Positions 1-10,899 of a DNA stretch of 64,000 nt are shown here, piece after piece. Both the position numbers and the translations under genes were made by a program. The DNA lies in contig JAJEKV010000031.1 of the NCBI GenBank assembly GCA_021234155.1, positions 13,819,748 to 13,883,747 of the forward strand. Direction: 5' to 3'. The DNA comes from Isoetes taiwanensis. Its lineage: Eukaryota; Streptophyta; Lycopodiopsida; Isoetales; Isoetaceae. Under the pieces are notes generated by a model. That model did not search any database. It saw only the letters and a program-made list of their open reading frames with translations, and was not told where the DNA came from. The stretch's first letter is position 1; the number at the start of each line of letters is the position of its first letter.

Positions 1-870
1 TGAACCCCCGACCAAATGCACATTTATTTTAGCATTACTAGGCCTATACCAACTCACCACACATCCGTTGGGCAAAACTTTAGCCATACATGCACACTTT
101 GTAGGCAGGATATCTCCTGCCTTAGGAAGTCACGAAAATTTTTGTATTTTTTATTTTTGGTCCAGCTAGACTAGCCTTGTCACTAGAATATCATCTTGTA
201 CAGACTAGCTAGAAACCAAAGTGGAGGACACATATAGGCACAAGTTCTACCACATCGGGGATCATGGCCGTATAACCCCAGTAACCAACTCCCAAATATA
301 AACATACACTGGTCGGGTTTGAACCCCCGACCAAATGCACATTCATTTTGGCATTACTAGGCCTATACCAACTCACCACACATCCGTTGGGCAAAACTTT
401 AACCATACATGCACACTTTGTAGGCAGGATATCTCCTGCCTTAGAAAGTCACGGAAATTTTTGTATTTTTTATTTTTGGTCCAGCTAGACTAGTCTTGTC
501 ACTAGAATATCATCTTGTACAGACTAGCTAGAAATATCCTACCTCCGGTCAAGGCAACCAAAGTGGAGGACACGTATAGGCACAAGTTCTACCACGTCAG
601 GGATCATGGCCGTATAACCCCAGTAACCAACTCCCAAATATAAACGTATTAATCGCCGGGTTCAAGGCAACCAAAGTGGAGGACACGTATAGGCACAAGT
701 TCTACCACGTCAGGGATCATGGCCGTATAACCCCAGTAACCAACTCCCAAATATAAACGTACACTGGCCGGGTTTGAACCCCCGACCAAATGCACATTTA
801 TTTTGGCATTACTAGGCCTATACCAACTCACCACACCCCCTAGCCTTAGGATATTTAAGCCTATCACGTA
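1..870 (-). mobile_element. Tandem tRNA-derived SINE copies
   Basis: Three copies of a short interspersed element read on the minus strand. Each has a pol III A-box-like TGGTGAGTTGG (complement at 49-59, 368-378 and 823-833). Copies 2 and 3 also carry the B-box GGTTCAAACCC (complement at 315-325 and 770-780); the B-box of copy 1 is cut by the window edge. A-to-B spacing is about 42-44 bp, which fits a tRNA-like head. The head is followed by a non-tRNA body at 200-315 and 660-770. The body is repeated once more without a head at about 548-648, 113 bp from its neighbour. Heads 1 and 2 lie 319 bp apart and share a spacer, so part of the array is a larger tandem duplication. Short ORFs here are repeat-derived. 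Confidence 0.75.
104..121. repeat. 7-bp inverted repeat in SINE spacer
   Basis: The arms GGCAGGA and TCCTGCC flank a TATC loop, a perfect small hairpin. It recurs at 423-440 in the second tandem unit. It sits in the spacer between SINE copies and has no evident function. Confidence 0.6.
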
Positions 871-904
871 TTTTTATATTTTTGTGACAAGTATTTTTGT
901 AATA

Positions 905-1640
905 ATGGTATGACTAGGGGGCTGTGGGGGTCCCCTGCTTTGTATATGGGCACAACTCTACTGGTAGTCCAGTACGGGGGGAAGCCTTCTTGCAATGCCC
1001 TGTTGAAGAGTCTTTGTGAGAACCAAGCACCATTGGGGCCGGCCCACTTGAGAAGCTCACCAAGATACCATCCAAATCTGGCCGCCTTCCCGTTAGCGTA
1101 GGCGCTGCAGGCCCATTATGACATCCCTTCAAGAATGACCGGTGCTAGGCTGTCTCATGAGGGCACTGCTGCCCGGCTTCCCATTGGGTCATACAAACCG
1201 CCGCAAGTATCTCACCCATTGTTGGGGGTAATATTTCACGTGGGTCGCGGCAGCTTACTCAAGACCTTTCTCCGTAAGGCCCTAGGGTGGCGGTCTAGTA
1301 GACCAAACATCTCATTCTTTGAAGCTCGCAAGGTACCTGGCTTTCTTGGTCTTGAGAAAGGAGCGGTATTGGACGGACGGCTCATGGGCGAATGGTGGGT
1401 CCAAAGACTTGGCGGAGCCATCGCCGGGCCTCCCCCACATTCGGCCATCAAACCGATGATTGCGGGGAAGGTGGTTGCAGCCCCCGTGGATCGCCGAGAG
1501 CCGCCTCTCCCAAAGCATCCGGCCCCCTACCCTCGAAGGAGCCGGGTTCACCGGGCCGTCGGGCCGTTGAAGTGTGGGGAGTCTGAAGACTCCCGGCAGC
1601 TCATGCTCAAGCATCCTCGCATAGACCCAAGATGATCATA
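905..1640 (-). pseudogene. LINE ORF2 linker and N-terminal reverse transcriptase remnant
   Basis: The piece at 1312-1614 contains a basic Tyr/Lys-rich motif (KTKKARYLASFKE) typical of the region between endonuclease and reverse transcriptase in plant LINEs. Further on, 926-1075 in a different frame reads GWYLGELLKWAG, then LFNRALQEGFPPYW (Trp codon 969-971), then SRVVPIYKAGDP. That is the start of the reverse transcriptase fold (the 'FP..W..S..VPI.K.GD' signature). The polymerase catalytic motif is absent because homology ends at about 905. The plus-strand ORF at 1135-1635 is its antisense shadow. Confidence 0.75.
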
Positions 1641-1699
1641 GTCCGCACGCAACCGTGGTACATGGGGTGTTGGGGCAATGGGTGCTCGGTTGGCTTCCG

Positions 1700-2530
1700 C
1701 CAATCTATCCGCAAGAACAGGGGCCGATGGTCTGGAGTCTACTTCGCCCCGCCACCGTGTCCCATTAATCGGCGCAGTGATCAAGTGTAGGCATTGCTGC
1801 GTGCTAGCACGTAATCCACCACACTAGTGCCGCCCCTCGGTTCTCCGCCTACAAGTGAAGCGGCCGGAGGATCTACCACCGTATAGCCCATTGCAAATGA
1901 CCGTGTCAAAGATATCGCCCGAAGAACAAAGAAACCCGGCCATACCGCGGTCACCGGTACGTCATCCGACCCCCTTGGCCAAACCATCTCTCGGGGTCCA
2001 TTTGCAACACATCCTCGCCTAGAGGTGCTTAATTTTGGGATCTGGCTCGCCTCAGGCGCCGCATTGAAATCTCCAAGCAACATGACCTTGCCCAATTGTT
2101 CATGATCGTTGTATGTCATCATAATAGATTGACATAGGGCTCCTCGCCCCGCCCACATCCAAGCGCGTGTGGTAAAAGTTGCTCTCAAAGATGTGGGAAG
2201 TAGCAAGCCGCCACAAAGAGAGGGCTGCCATCGCTGTTTCGCACTGCACTCCATTGTATCTGTTGTGCCCGCCCGCCTTGCAATGTGGAGACCGGGATGG
2301 GGCCAAGGCCGCCCGTAGTAACACGCAATTCCTCCGCGGTCCTCGTTTCCCTGCACTCATTGAAGACGAGTAGCTACGGTATCCCGCAAATCGTAGCCTG
2401 TGACCAAAGATGTTCCCATGTTTCCATAAGGAAGATAAGGTCCATGTCCATGGCGGCGGAATTGAGATCGCCCCCTTCTACCATGGGAAGCCACGGCAAT
2501 TCCAGGATACCACGCCGAGGCACGATCCCT
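1700..2530 (-). pseudogene. LINE ORF2 apurinic endonuclease domain
   Basis: The signatures of the exonuclease/endonuclease/phosphatase fold occur in order, in shifting frames: VSWNCRGFPW (SWNCRG codons at 2490-2507), DLIFLMETW with the catalytic Glu, RGGIACYYG, LLGDFNAAPE (GDFN codons at 2063-2074), TSVVDYVLARS, and PDHRPLFLRI (PDHRPL codons at 1718-1735). This domain nicks target DNA in L1-type elements. The longest open piece is 1781-2356 (191 residues). At least two frameshifts and a stop separate the motifs, so no functional enzyme can be made. Confidence 0.8.
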
Positions 2531-2532
2531 AT

Positions 2533-3425
2533 TTAGTGGCGCGTGCATCGCCACTTCGTGTCCGGGTGGTAGTGGTGGTCCTGTGGGGAGCGGAAGATGT
2601 GGATGCTCTTGGCCGGGCCCCCTCGAGGGGACTCGAGGGGCCGGAGTGCTCGCGATCCCCTGCTTGGTCGCCTCAATTCCCCGCGATCCTTCAGGGGACC
2701 AGCCCCCCCCCCTCCATGTCCGGGCAGCCCCTCGACTTTGGCCAGCTCACGCTTCTGGTCTCTTGTTGGCTTTGGGGTCAAGTCCCGATCAACGTCTGAG
2801 CCGCCCCTTCAACTTTTCGCCCCGACGCAGATGGCCACCCGCTTCCCGCACGCCTCAATCGTGGAAGATGACCACCCGGGCATCAGTAGGCCAATTCCAT
2901 GACGACTTCGCCTTTACAATGGTCACAGGCCGGGAACATCATCCGGTCCAAGATCCGTGGTCCGAGCGGGAAGTGAGATGTTCTCCCCGACTCCTCCGGC
3001 CGGCCTCGCACTACCACATTGCGGCTCCCCGAGATCTTTGTTCCCCGGAGTTCGGCGGGGGCCGCACCAGGTGTTGGTTGAGGTGGGTGAGGCATAGGCT
3101 GTGGCCGGCGCCTGGGTGGTGGCGGCCCGGCGTGATCTGATATGTCCGCAGCAGATGTTCCAGGTTGACGCCCTGTAGGTTGGTGGGTTCGCGGGGTTGG
3201 TGTGTTCTTTGCTGTGGTTTCTGTTCTCCGGAGTCTGGAGCTCAGCTCTTGCAGGACGTTGTCATGTCTTGCCATCTCCCGCGTGCAATGGCAGAGTTGC
3301 TCATGTGTCTCGGCATGGAGGCCCTTGCCTTGCTGGGCAACGGCCGCCCGAAGCTCCTGTAGCTCCCGATCTCGTGCTAAATCCTTACTCCGAAGAGCGC
3401 TCAGTTCTGCCTGGGTAGCTTCCAA
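2533..3425 (-). pseudogene. LINE ORF1-like protein remnant
   Basis: The first open piece (2883-3425, 180 residues) begins with a charged heptad-like stretch rich in Glu, Arg and Leu (for example RELQELRAAVAQQ), consistent with a coiled coil. A Pro-rich linker follows. A second piece (2533-2781) in another frame contains TPKPTRDQKRELAK, resembling the C-terminal region of plant L1 ORF1 proteins that bind element RNA. A stop and at least one frameshift separate the pieces. Reading is truncated at 3428, where GC-rich sequence ends abruptly, so the true N-terminus is not here. It directly precedes the ORF2 remnant. Confidence 0.55.
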
Positions 3426-3428
3426 AGC

Positions 3429-3950
3429 AGAAAGATCAATTATTATGCTCCAATTTCATATCACTAAATGTCACACAAGAAGCACTATTAAATATCATAT
3501 AGTTGAAACTAGGTATACCTACACCGTTTCCAAATCGTATTGGGAAAAAAATCATATTCAAACCATGTCGATTTGTCGCTTTATATGTTGTCCATTAATT
3601 GCTACAAAATATCCAAATAATTTACCATGTCAATATACCGAGGAAGATAGATACGATCAAATACCATTCCATTAAACTTGAAATACTAATCATTAGTTCG
3701 TATCAGACATTTTAAGTTGCTAGAAAAATTAGCTGAAATAATTATGTTTTAGTACCACGGAGAAAATAGGGTAAAAAAAGTCATATTAGCATATTTAAAC
3801 CAAGATTGTTTACCAGGTTGTGTACTGGTGATTAATCACTATAAAATGTCATGATAATTATGCGCTTAACGTTACCATGTCAATATACTGAAGAAGATAG
3901 ATGTGATCAAATACCAGTCTAATAAATGTGACCTATTAAACAGTAGTACA
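3429..3950. other. AT-rich non-coding stretch with a diverged 50-bp direct repeat
   Basis: No coding signal. A segment beginning ACCATGTCAATATAC at 3624 recurs in diverged form at 3874, 250 bp later, including the adjoining GATAGAT...GATCAAATACCA sequence. Confidence 0.5.
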
Positions 3951-3951
3951 T

Positions 3952-4180
3952 ATCATATAGTTTAAGTGTTACAGAGACCAATTAAAATTGCCATGTTTCA
4001 ACATCATGTCATAAAACAACGTTGTCTTATCACCTTAGAAAAATATGTTGATGAACTACATTAGAATATCATATAGGTTAAGTTGTTATAAATACCAATT
4101 AAGATTGCCATGTTTCAATACCATGTCATAAAACAATGTTGTCTTATCACCTTTAAAAAATATGTTGATGAACCATACTA
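3952..4180. repeat. Two-copy tandem duplication, 117-bp period
   Basis: The motif CCATGTTTCA at 3991 and 4108 lies in matched flanks (TATCATATAG before, TATGTTGATGAAC after). The copies differ by scattered substitutions, so the duplication is not very recent. No coding content. Confidence 0.75.
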
Positions 4181-4289
4181 GATAACTAGACATGGTTTGT
4201 AAACTTTTGAACCCACAAACATGTACTGATTTATGGATTTGGTTTTCACCAACAAACCATTAAAAAAAACTTATAATGGTTCAATTTTG

Positions 4290-4341
4290 GGGGCCTTGTG
4301 CAATTGGTCTCCGTGGACAATAAAGATTCTATTCTATTCTT
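4290..4341 (+). mobile_element. 3' end of (TTCTA)n-tailed retroposon, truncated copy
   Basis: This keeps only the tail portion of the family seen best at 16760 and 25964: CAATTGGTCTCCGTGGACAA, an AT-rich link, then two to three TTCTA-type units. A 5'-truncated copy is expected for target-primed retroposition. Confidence 0.6.
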
Positions 4342-5670
4342 AAAGACTCAAGCATTGCCTTTTTAGTAAAAGATCTCATGGCCTTAAAATTAATTTAAGG
4401 GTCTTGTCCTTGGATTAAGGAAAAATATCCCTTGCCATAAATATTTTGCCCTTGTTTATAAAGGTTATGACCTTTATATAGTTAAAATGACGTTACCCTT
4501 TTATTAAGAATATTTCCCAATGATCTGTATAATAGTGCTTGCTAACTTGGCTTACTGGATATTCACTAAAATGTTTGGGTCCAAGGGTTAACGTAAGCAT
4601 TTACAACTTTTTTTCTCTTTCTCTTGCCCCCGACAACCATTCTCCCGAGCACCACCATATCGGGACTCCATCGATGGATGTCCCCGCATTAATAAACCAA
4701 AAACAACCGGGGGTGCGGAGGGAGGGGAGGGGTTAATTCAATGGTTCAATTTCTTAGTATGTGGGGTGCTATGTAATACTATATTAATACAATCTTCACC
4801 CCCCGTCACCCCCCGTGTGAATATGCACCCAAACCAAAGGGGGTTTAAGGGGGATTTTAATTTAAATGTGTTGGACCCAATGGTTGTGTTAATTAATGTC
4901 AATGGTAGTTATGTGTTGGTTGTTAATGTCAATGGTTGTTATGTGTTGGTTGTTATGTGTTGGGGTATTTAATTTTTATATGTTGGATGTTAATGGTTTA
5001 TATTGCAAAAAATTTTTTTTGGCCCCTTCGGGGCCTTAGGGACGCCCCGTGTGACAAAAATTTTAGAATTCAAACCAGAAAAAAAACTAGAATTCATTTG
5101 AGGCTTTCATCACATGTAGCTTTTGAATTTCATCACAATAAAACAAATAGAACATAAGTAAAAGTTACCATAAAGATAGAGCGGATTGATCCCATTATTC
5201 TGAAAGTCATAAAATTTGCAACACCCATACACAAACATTTTTCAACTGGAATTTAACAGCAGCCTTTGGCCTCCATGGATTCTTGTGGTGAGAAACCAAA
5301 GTGGGAAACTTTTCTGCTTGTTAGCACAAGGATCTAGAAGCCTTGGAATTTGCTTAATAACTGCCTCAAAATCTAAAAATGCATAGTAATTTTTTGCAAG
5401 CTTCATTCGGAATGAGCCATAAAACAATATCCAATAGCGCAATCCTGTATTAATCAGCTGGTAGGATGTGAAAGCCTACCAAACCCGACTGATAAATTGC
5501 CGTTTTAGCATAGATAACTTAACCAAACATATCCATATCATATACCATCGAAAAGATCTCGGAGAGAGCTTTCCAATGCAATAAAAATCATCTCAAACAG
5601 AGCTCTGGATCAAAAGTTATGATAAGAAATGTGTTTGCCGCCGTGAAATTGCACTACATGCCCTTCCCTT
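4342..5670. other. Non-coding, low-complexity segments
   Basis: No gene recognised. At 4890-4970 a stretch repeats GTTATGTGTTGGTTGTTA-like units (simple tandem repeats). A short GC palindrome, GGCCCC-TTC-GGGGCC, stands alone at 5021-5035. The rest is AT-rich unique sequence with short chance ORFs. Confidence 0.5.
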
Positions 5671-5671
5671 C

Positions 5672-5900
5672 ACAAAAAAAAGGGCTTTTTGTTGTGAGCC
5701 ATTGGTTGTTGACCATTATGCACCACACGCACAAAAAAAGGGCTTTTGTTGTGAGCCATTGCTTATTGACCATTATGCACCACACGCACAAAAAAGGGGC
5801 TTTTGTTGCGAGCCATTGGTTGTTGACCATTATGCACCACACACACAAAAAAAGGGCTTTTGTTGTGAGCCATTGGTTGTTGACCATTGGAAAAAAAGGC
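5672..5900. repeat. 57-58 bp minisatellite, four copies
   Basis: Units begin at GGGCTTTT (5682, 5740, 5797, 5854) and each contains GAGCCATTG, TTGACCATTATGCACCACAC and an A7-8 run. A partial fifth unit follows at 5881. The array is open in several frames on both strands because the unit lacks stops, giving repeat-peptide ORFs that are probably not genes. Confidence 0.85.
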
Positions 5901-5929
5901 TAAAATCAATCAGAAATGGTGCACTCTAG

Positions 5930-7100
5930 ATGTACGCATTAGTACATCCATTTGAATACATCACGAAATCATAGGAAAACCTTAGTGAAAAGCGTACAAA
6001 AACACAAAGAAAACCCCCTGTTATTATGCTACATATATATAATAGGGTATATATGTGGGGCACAAGAGCCAATAGATAAAAACATATATCATATTATTCT
6101 AAACACATATATTTACAGCCAAAAGGTTTGAAATGCATGATATTTACATCAGATAAATCCAAAAGCCCAGCAACCTAACCAACATAATCCTCGCATCCTT
6201 AAGCCTTGAACTTACGGAGCCATGACTTTTGATCTCTCATACCATAAAGAATAATGAATAGACAACAACAGAATAGGGCTTGGAGGATTCGAAGCTCCAG
6301 ACCAAACTGGCCTCACCAGAAGCCACAAAGAAGAAATAACAAGCTATATACGAAAAAGAAAGCATGATTCACGAACCAAAACATGGAACAAAGCAAAATA
6401 ACTAAAGGGTCGCCATGAACATTCTAAACCGCAAAAAGACGAGACAATTACAACAAACGAAAGCTTGGTTGAAGAATCTACGATGAAAAAATCTGCAAAA
6501 ATTTTCGCTTTGAAGCTTCGTATCTCTTACCTGCAGGAAGTAGCAAAAGCAAAGATAGTACTAGCCTAAACACCACCCCACACACAAAGCTATCATGCAA
6601 AACCCTAGGATCTGACATCTTGCAAATCAACGGCTCCTCTATGGCAAATCAACTGGAAAAGCAAGAGAAACAGAACTAAACTACATGGAAGATCCCCAAC
6701 CTCCATCCCGCGACCAGTGCTCCAGCCAAATGGAGATGTTGGCCAATTGTTTCAGCGTGCCAATAAATTGAAACCATTGTGTCCCAACGCCAAAACTTGC
6801 CCCATTTCTGAAAGATTCATTTCTATTTTGGAACCATTGCCAAAATAACCCTGGACCTTAGCCTCAAATAGAAATTCTGCATCCACACCACACAAGCAAC
6901 TCAAACCTTGCAAAAACTATGGTTCTAAATACAATACAGTAATCATATTCCAAACCACGGGGAGAATACTCTCCGAGAATACTCTTCCAGAATACGAAAC
7001 AAATTATGCAAATTTTATTGGACCTTTTCTATATGTTCGTACATGTACATGTCTGTGCAAATTAAGCCTTTTGTTTAAAAAAATTCTTCCGCGGGAGCAA
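5930..7100. other. Non-coding upstream of the PPR gene
   Basis: No ORF with recognisable similarity on either strand. It is A-rich, with a TATATATAATAGGGTATATAT segment near 6030-6053. It may include the promoter of the gene at 7158, but I cannot point to a convincing TATA box or start site. Confidence 0.4.
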
Positions 7101-7157
7101 ATTAGGGAGTCTTTGGGAAGGTAATGGAATGGTGTCAACAGCTCAGTTTTCCAGGGC

Positions 7158-9962
7158 ATGGTGGAACTGGGCAGGCATCTAACGTCCTTGCCAATTGCTC
7201 AGAGGTTTCACACAAGATTTTTATATATTGCCCTTCATATTGGAGACCCTGATCATACAAGGTATGCTCACTGCAAGCAGTTGCATCACAATGCTGATAA
7301 TTTTAAATATTTTGATCTTCACCATGGTTTTAGTTCGTTTTTAAAGTGGTGCTGTAAGGCCAAAGCCTTTGTATATGGCAAACTTGTCCATGCCCAGCTC
7401 CTCCTAAGCGGAAATGAGAATGATATTTATCTAATAGCAGAGATGTATATCAAGTGCAATGCTTTGGCAGATGCTTGCAGATTATATGAAACCATAAACG
7501 GGCAGAATGTGCACCATCGGAGCACTATGGTTAGAGCTTACATGCATCAAGGGCACAGTAGGGAAGCCTTTCTGATCCTTCGAAGAATGCAATAAGATTT
7601 AGAAATTCTTAATAGGTCCACAATTGTTAGCATATGCACAAGCACTGAAGGCCTTGAAGAAGGCAGGAAGTTGCATTTTTGGATCAAAGAAATTGGATTT
7701 GAATCAGATCTTCTTGTTGCAACTGCACTAATTAACATGTATGGTAAGTGCAGAAGTGTTGAGGATGCCAAGGAAGTGTTTGGCAACATGGCTTACCGGG
7801 ACATTATTGCATGGAATTCTATGATTGGAGTGTATGTGCAGAATGGGCATAGTAGGGAGGCTTTTCAAGCTTTTTATGCCATGCAATTAGAGGGCCTTAT
7901 TCCTGACAAGGTTGCATTCATGAATGCCCTTGATGCAGCAGTGATTATCGCAAATCTTGCTTGGGGCAAGCAGGTCCATTCAAGGATATTGTTGAATGGA
8001 AGTATAGTTGATGTCATGGTTGAAACCACCCTTGTTCACATGTATGGAAATTGTAGTAGCATGGAAAGCGCATGAATGGTCTTTTTATATATGCCTCATC
8101 GTAATGTAATCTCCTGGAATTCAATGCTTACCTCATGCATTCAGAATTACTGTGATAGAGAAGCTTTAAATCTTTTTGCTCAATTTTATGCACAAGGTTT
8201 GGAACCAGAGAAGGTTACTTACCTTATCATCCTTAACGCTTGTGCCAACTTGGAAATTTTTGCAGCAGGAAAGTGGCTTCATGCGCACATTCTGCGTTCT
8301 GGATTAGCGCGTAAGGTTATTCTTGCAAATGCCCTTATAGACATGTATGGTAAGTCCAACAGTTTAGTGGATGCTGAAAATGTGCTTGAGAAAATGGCTG
8401 AAAGAAATGTGATTTCCTGGACTTCTTTGATAAAATCATTTGCATTGACAAGAAATAGCAAGGATTGTCTAGAACTCTTTCGATCAATGCAATTAGATGG
8501 CGTGATACCAGATTATGTCACGTTTATCAGCCTTTTAGATGCATGTGCTACCTTAGGCGAGCATGCCACGTCGAAATGGGTCCATAGTCAAATTGTATGT
8601 AACAGAATTGAAGTAAATGTGGTTGTTGGAACCGCTCTGGTTAACATGTATGGTAAATGTGGAAATGTAAAGAGTGCAAGGTTAGTGTTTGACAGTATGT
8701 CTAAGCGGAATTTAATTTCATGGAATGCCATGACTGCAGTTTGCGCACAGTGTGGCCATGGAAAAATGGCCCTTGACCTTGTAGAACAAATGCATATCAT
8801 GGATGTGATTCCAGATAAAGTCACCTTTATTAGTGCCCTGGATGCTTGTGCAAGTGTCGCAGCTTTAGGAGTTGGTAAGAAGCTACATGAAGACATGTTA
8901 AGATATCATATACACTTAGATATTGTGGTGGGAAATGCTCTTGTAAATATGTTCGGAAGATGTGGAAATTTGCTAGATGCTAGGCATATATTTGAAAGGA
9001 TGCCTGAGTGGGATGTGTTTTCCTGGAACATTATTATTGCAGCATATGGTCAGAACGGGGATGGCAAGGAAGCTCTTCAGTTATTCAATAGAATGTACTC
9101 TGCAGCCATCATGCCAGACAAAATTACTTTCGTCAATGTTTTGTCTGCATGCAGTCATGGTTGTGAGCTTGATTACAGCTTTCACCAGCTCTTCTCTATA
9201 AGCAGAGAACATACTGTTACGCCCATAATGGAACATTATGGTTGCATGATTGATCTCTTGGGACGTGCTAGAAAGCTGGATCAGGCAGAGGACTTCGTCA
9301 GCAATATGCCAATTCAACCACTTATTAGCTCATGGATGTCTCTGTTAGGATCTTCCCACACATATGTTGATATAAAAGTAGGGAAAGTTGCTGCAGTTCG
9401 TGTGATAGAATTGGACCCTGCCTACGGTCCTGCGTACATATTGCTATCAAATATCTATGCCCTGGCTGGCCGGTGGACTGATGCTGTAAACGTTAACAAA
9501 ATGATGCTTGAAGCTAACGCAAAGAAGGAAGTAGGGCAAAGCTCTATTGAGGTGGATAATCAGGTACATGAATTTGTTATTGGAGATAAGTCACATCCAA
9601 AAATGCTTGAGATACATGCTGAATTGCAAAGATTGCAAAAGCAAAAGCCTATTAAGCTGGAAAAAGCATATGGAATAGAAGAGGAGGAAAGGGAAGACTT
9701 GCTTTACTATCACAGTGAGAAGATTGCTTTAGCCTTGGGGCTTATCTCTACGCCCTTTGGATCAACACTTCGAATTATCAAAAACATCCCAGTCTGTGCT
9801 GATTGCCATACCTTTATAAAATTCGTGTCTAAAACCAGCAAGAGACATATTATTGTGAGGGATGCCAATCAAGTCCACCATTTTAAGGAGGGAATATGCT
9901 CATGCAATGAACACTACCCTTCTTGTGATCATATGAGGTATGGTAAACTCTGCTTCCAATAA
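7158..9962 (+). pseudogene. PLS-class PPR protein with E and DYW domains, two in-frame stops
   Basis: A single frame of 934 codons interrupted by TAA (codon 146, 7593-7595) and TGA (codon 306, 8073-8075). Sequence on both sides is continuous PLS-type pentatricopeptide repeats (recurring NALIDMYGKC, ISWNSM, VTFISALDAC), so this is one gene, not three. PPR repeats bind RNA base by base; DYW proteins deaminate specific cytidines in plastid or mitochondrial transcripts. The E region begins around MEHYG (codon 691). The DYW deaminase signature is present: H852-S-E854, C880-A-D-C883-H and C914-S-C916. Odd points: the PG box reads VG (792-793), and the terminal Asp-Tyr-Trp is replaced by N-E-H-Y and a tail of about 14 residues. 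No introns are seen. A targeting peptide is expected but not clear. With these stops a full protein cannot be made from the genomic sequence; a truncated product starting at 8076 (628 residues) is open. Confidence 0.9.
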
Positions 9963-10484
9963 TGGCAAGAAACAAAATCATATGCCTGTGGAAGCAGACG
10001 CAGCATATGTTTATAGACACCTTGCTGGAAAACTATTACAGCAACACCTGATCTTAAAAGTAATCAAATTGTTTCAAACAAAATACAGAAATCTTATATA
10101 AAGTTCAAATGCCATGACTGCACTTTGCAACAAGGAATGCCTATAGTTTGTAGTGTCCGAAAGTGTACATTTGGCCACGCATCAAAATGGTCCGGAACCA
10201 TTTTGGTCAGAAATGCCCTTTTTTAACTTTTTGCCCGTTTCTTTTCTTAACATGCATATAAACTTCTAGAAAACGTCCACACTTTTTAGGACTTCGGTAT
10301 AGGATTTTGGCCTTCCGGTTTTTCTTGAACTGACAGGATTTTAAAGAAGGAAATCTGGAATTTAAAAAAGGATTTGTGTTTAGAATAGACAAATCACTAT
10401 TTTCCACTTCTCAAATGATGCTATACCAGTTTTTTTTCATAAAATGACGCCAATGCCCTATAAAGTTTGCACAATTAGCGTGGG
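9963..10484. other. Non-coding, downstream of PPR gene
   Basis: Probably includes the 3' flank of the PPR gene. A near-palindrome AAAATGGTCCGGAACCATTTT lies at about 10184-10205. No gene recognised. Confidence 0.45.
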
Positions 10485-10486
10485 AG

Positions 10487-10895
10487 GATATTTTTTTTTT
10501 TTTTGAAGAATATAGGAATATATTAAACCACTAGAATGTGATCAAGTACAATGATAAGTGTGGTGCTAAGAAATGAAGTGCCCATCATGATTCACAATCT
10601 GTAAGAATGTCGACCAAATTTCCCGCTTAACTGTGCCAGACAAGCTTGAGACTTGGTAAGCCTGCCACAACTTATGCCTCAAGATCGGAACCAACCGAAA
10701 AGGGCTAAGCACTGCATTCTGAAAGACCTTCGCTCTCCGTCTTTTCCAAATTAACCACAGAAGCCAAGCTCTGCATAAATGGAACGCCTGCTGCTTGGCC
10801 ACTGACCAACTGCTAGGAAAGACTCCCATGAGAAGCTTCTGACTGCACAGTGAAGACCCAAAGAGGGCTCTCACCCATTGCAATGGTTGCAACTA
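10487..10895 (-). mobile_element. 5'-truncated LINE 3' end with poly(A)
   Basis: The minus-strand ORF at 10566-10892 (108 residues) carries the Trp-rich C-terminal region of plant L1 ORF2, for example RAWLLWLIWKRRRAKVFQN followed by LRHKLWQAYQ. This is the segment after reverse transcriptase, not the catalytic core. It is followed by a short 3' UTR and a poly(A) tract, seen as a T run on the plus strand at about 10491-10504. This is the usual form of a 5'-truncated insertion. I could not find a convincing target-site duplication, so the exact 5' boundary is uncertain. Confidence 0.65.
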
Positions 10896-10899
10896 AGAT

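Larger units (their letters stand above)
905..3428 (-). mobile_element. Degenerate L1-type LINE, GC-rich, 3'-truncated
   Basis: A GC-rich island in AT-rich surroundings that reads on the minus strand as a non-LTR retrotransposon. From its 5' end (high coordinates) it has an ORF1-like coiled-coil region, an apurinic endonuclease domain, a linker and the first part of reverse transcriptase. The catalytic part of reverse transcriptase and any 3' UTR or poly(A) are missing: homology stops near 905, next to the SINE array. Several frameshifts and stops break both ORFs, so it is dead. Loss of the 3' end is unusual for a LINE, since most are 5'-truncated, and suggests a later deletion or insertion. 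Both ends coincide with a sharp change in base composition. Confidence 0.8.

Noticed and set aside
315-378. True tRNA gene
   Set aside because: A and B boxes are present, but the acceptor stem and a normal anticodon arm do not pair, and a non-tRNA body follows. This is a SINE head.
1135-1635. 166-residue plus-strand ORF
   Set aside because: It is antisense to the LINE ORF2 linker and reverse-transcriptase remnant, whose motifs are on the minus strand. The GC-rich composition explains the long shadow frame.
5654-5929. Repeat-peptide ORFs and a CRISPR-like look
   Set aside because: The whole 57-bp unit is repeated without unique spacers, so it is a minisatellite. ORFs on both strands arise because the unit lacks stops.
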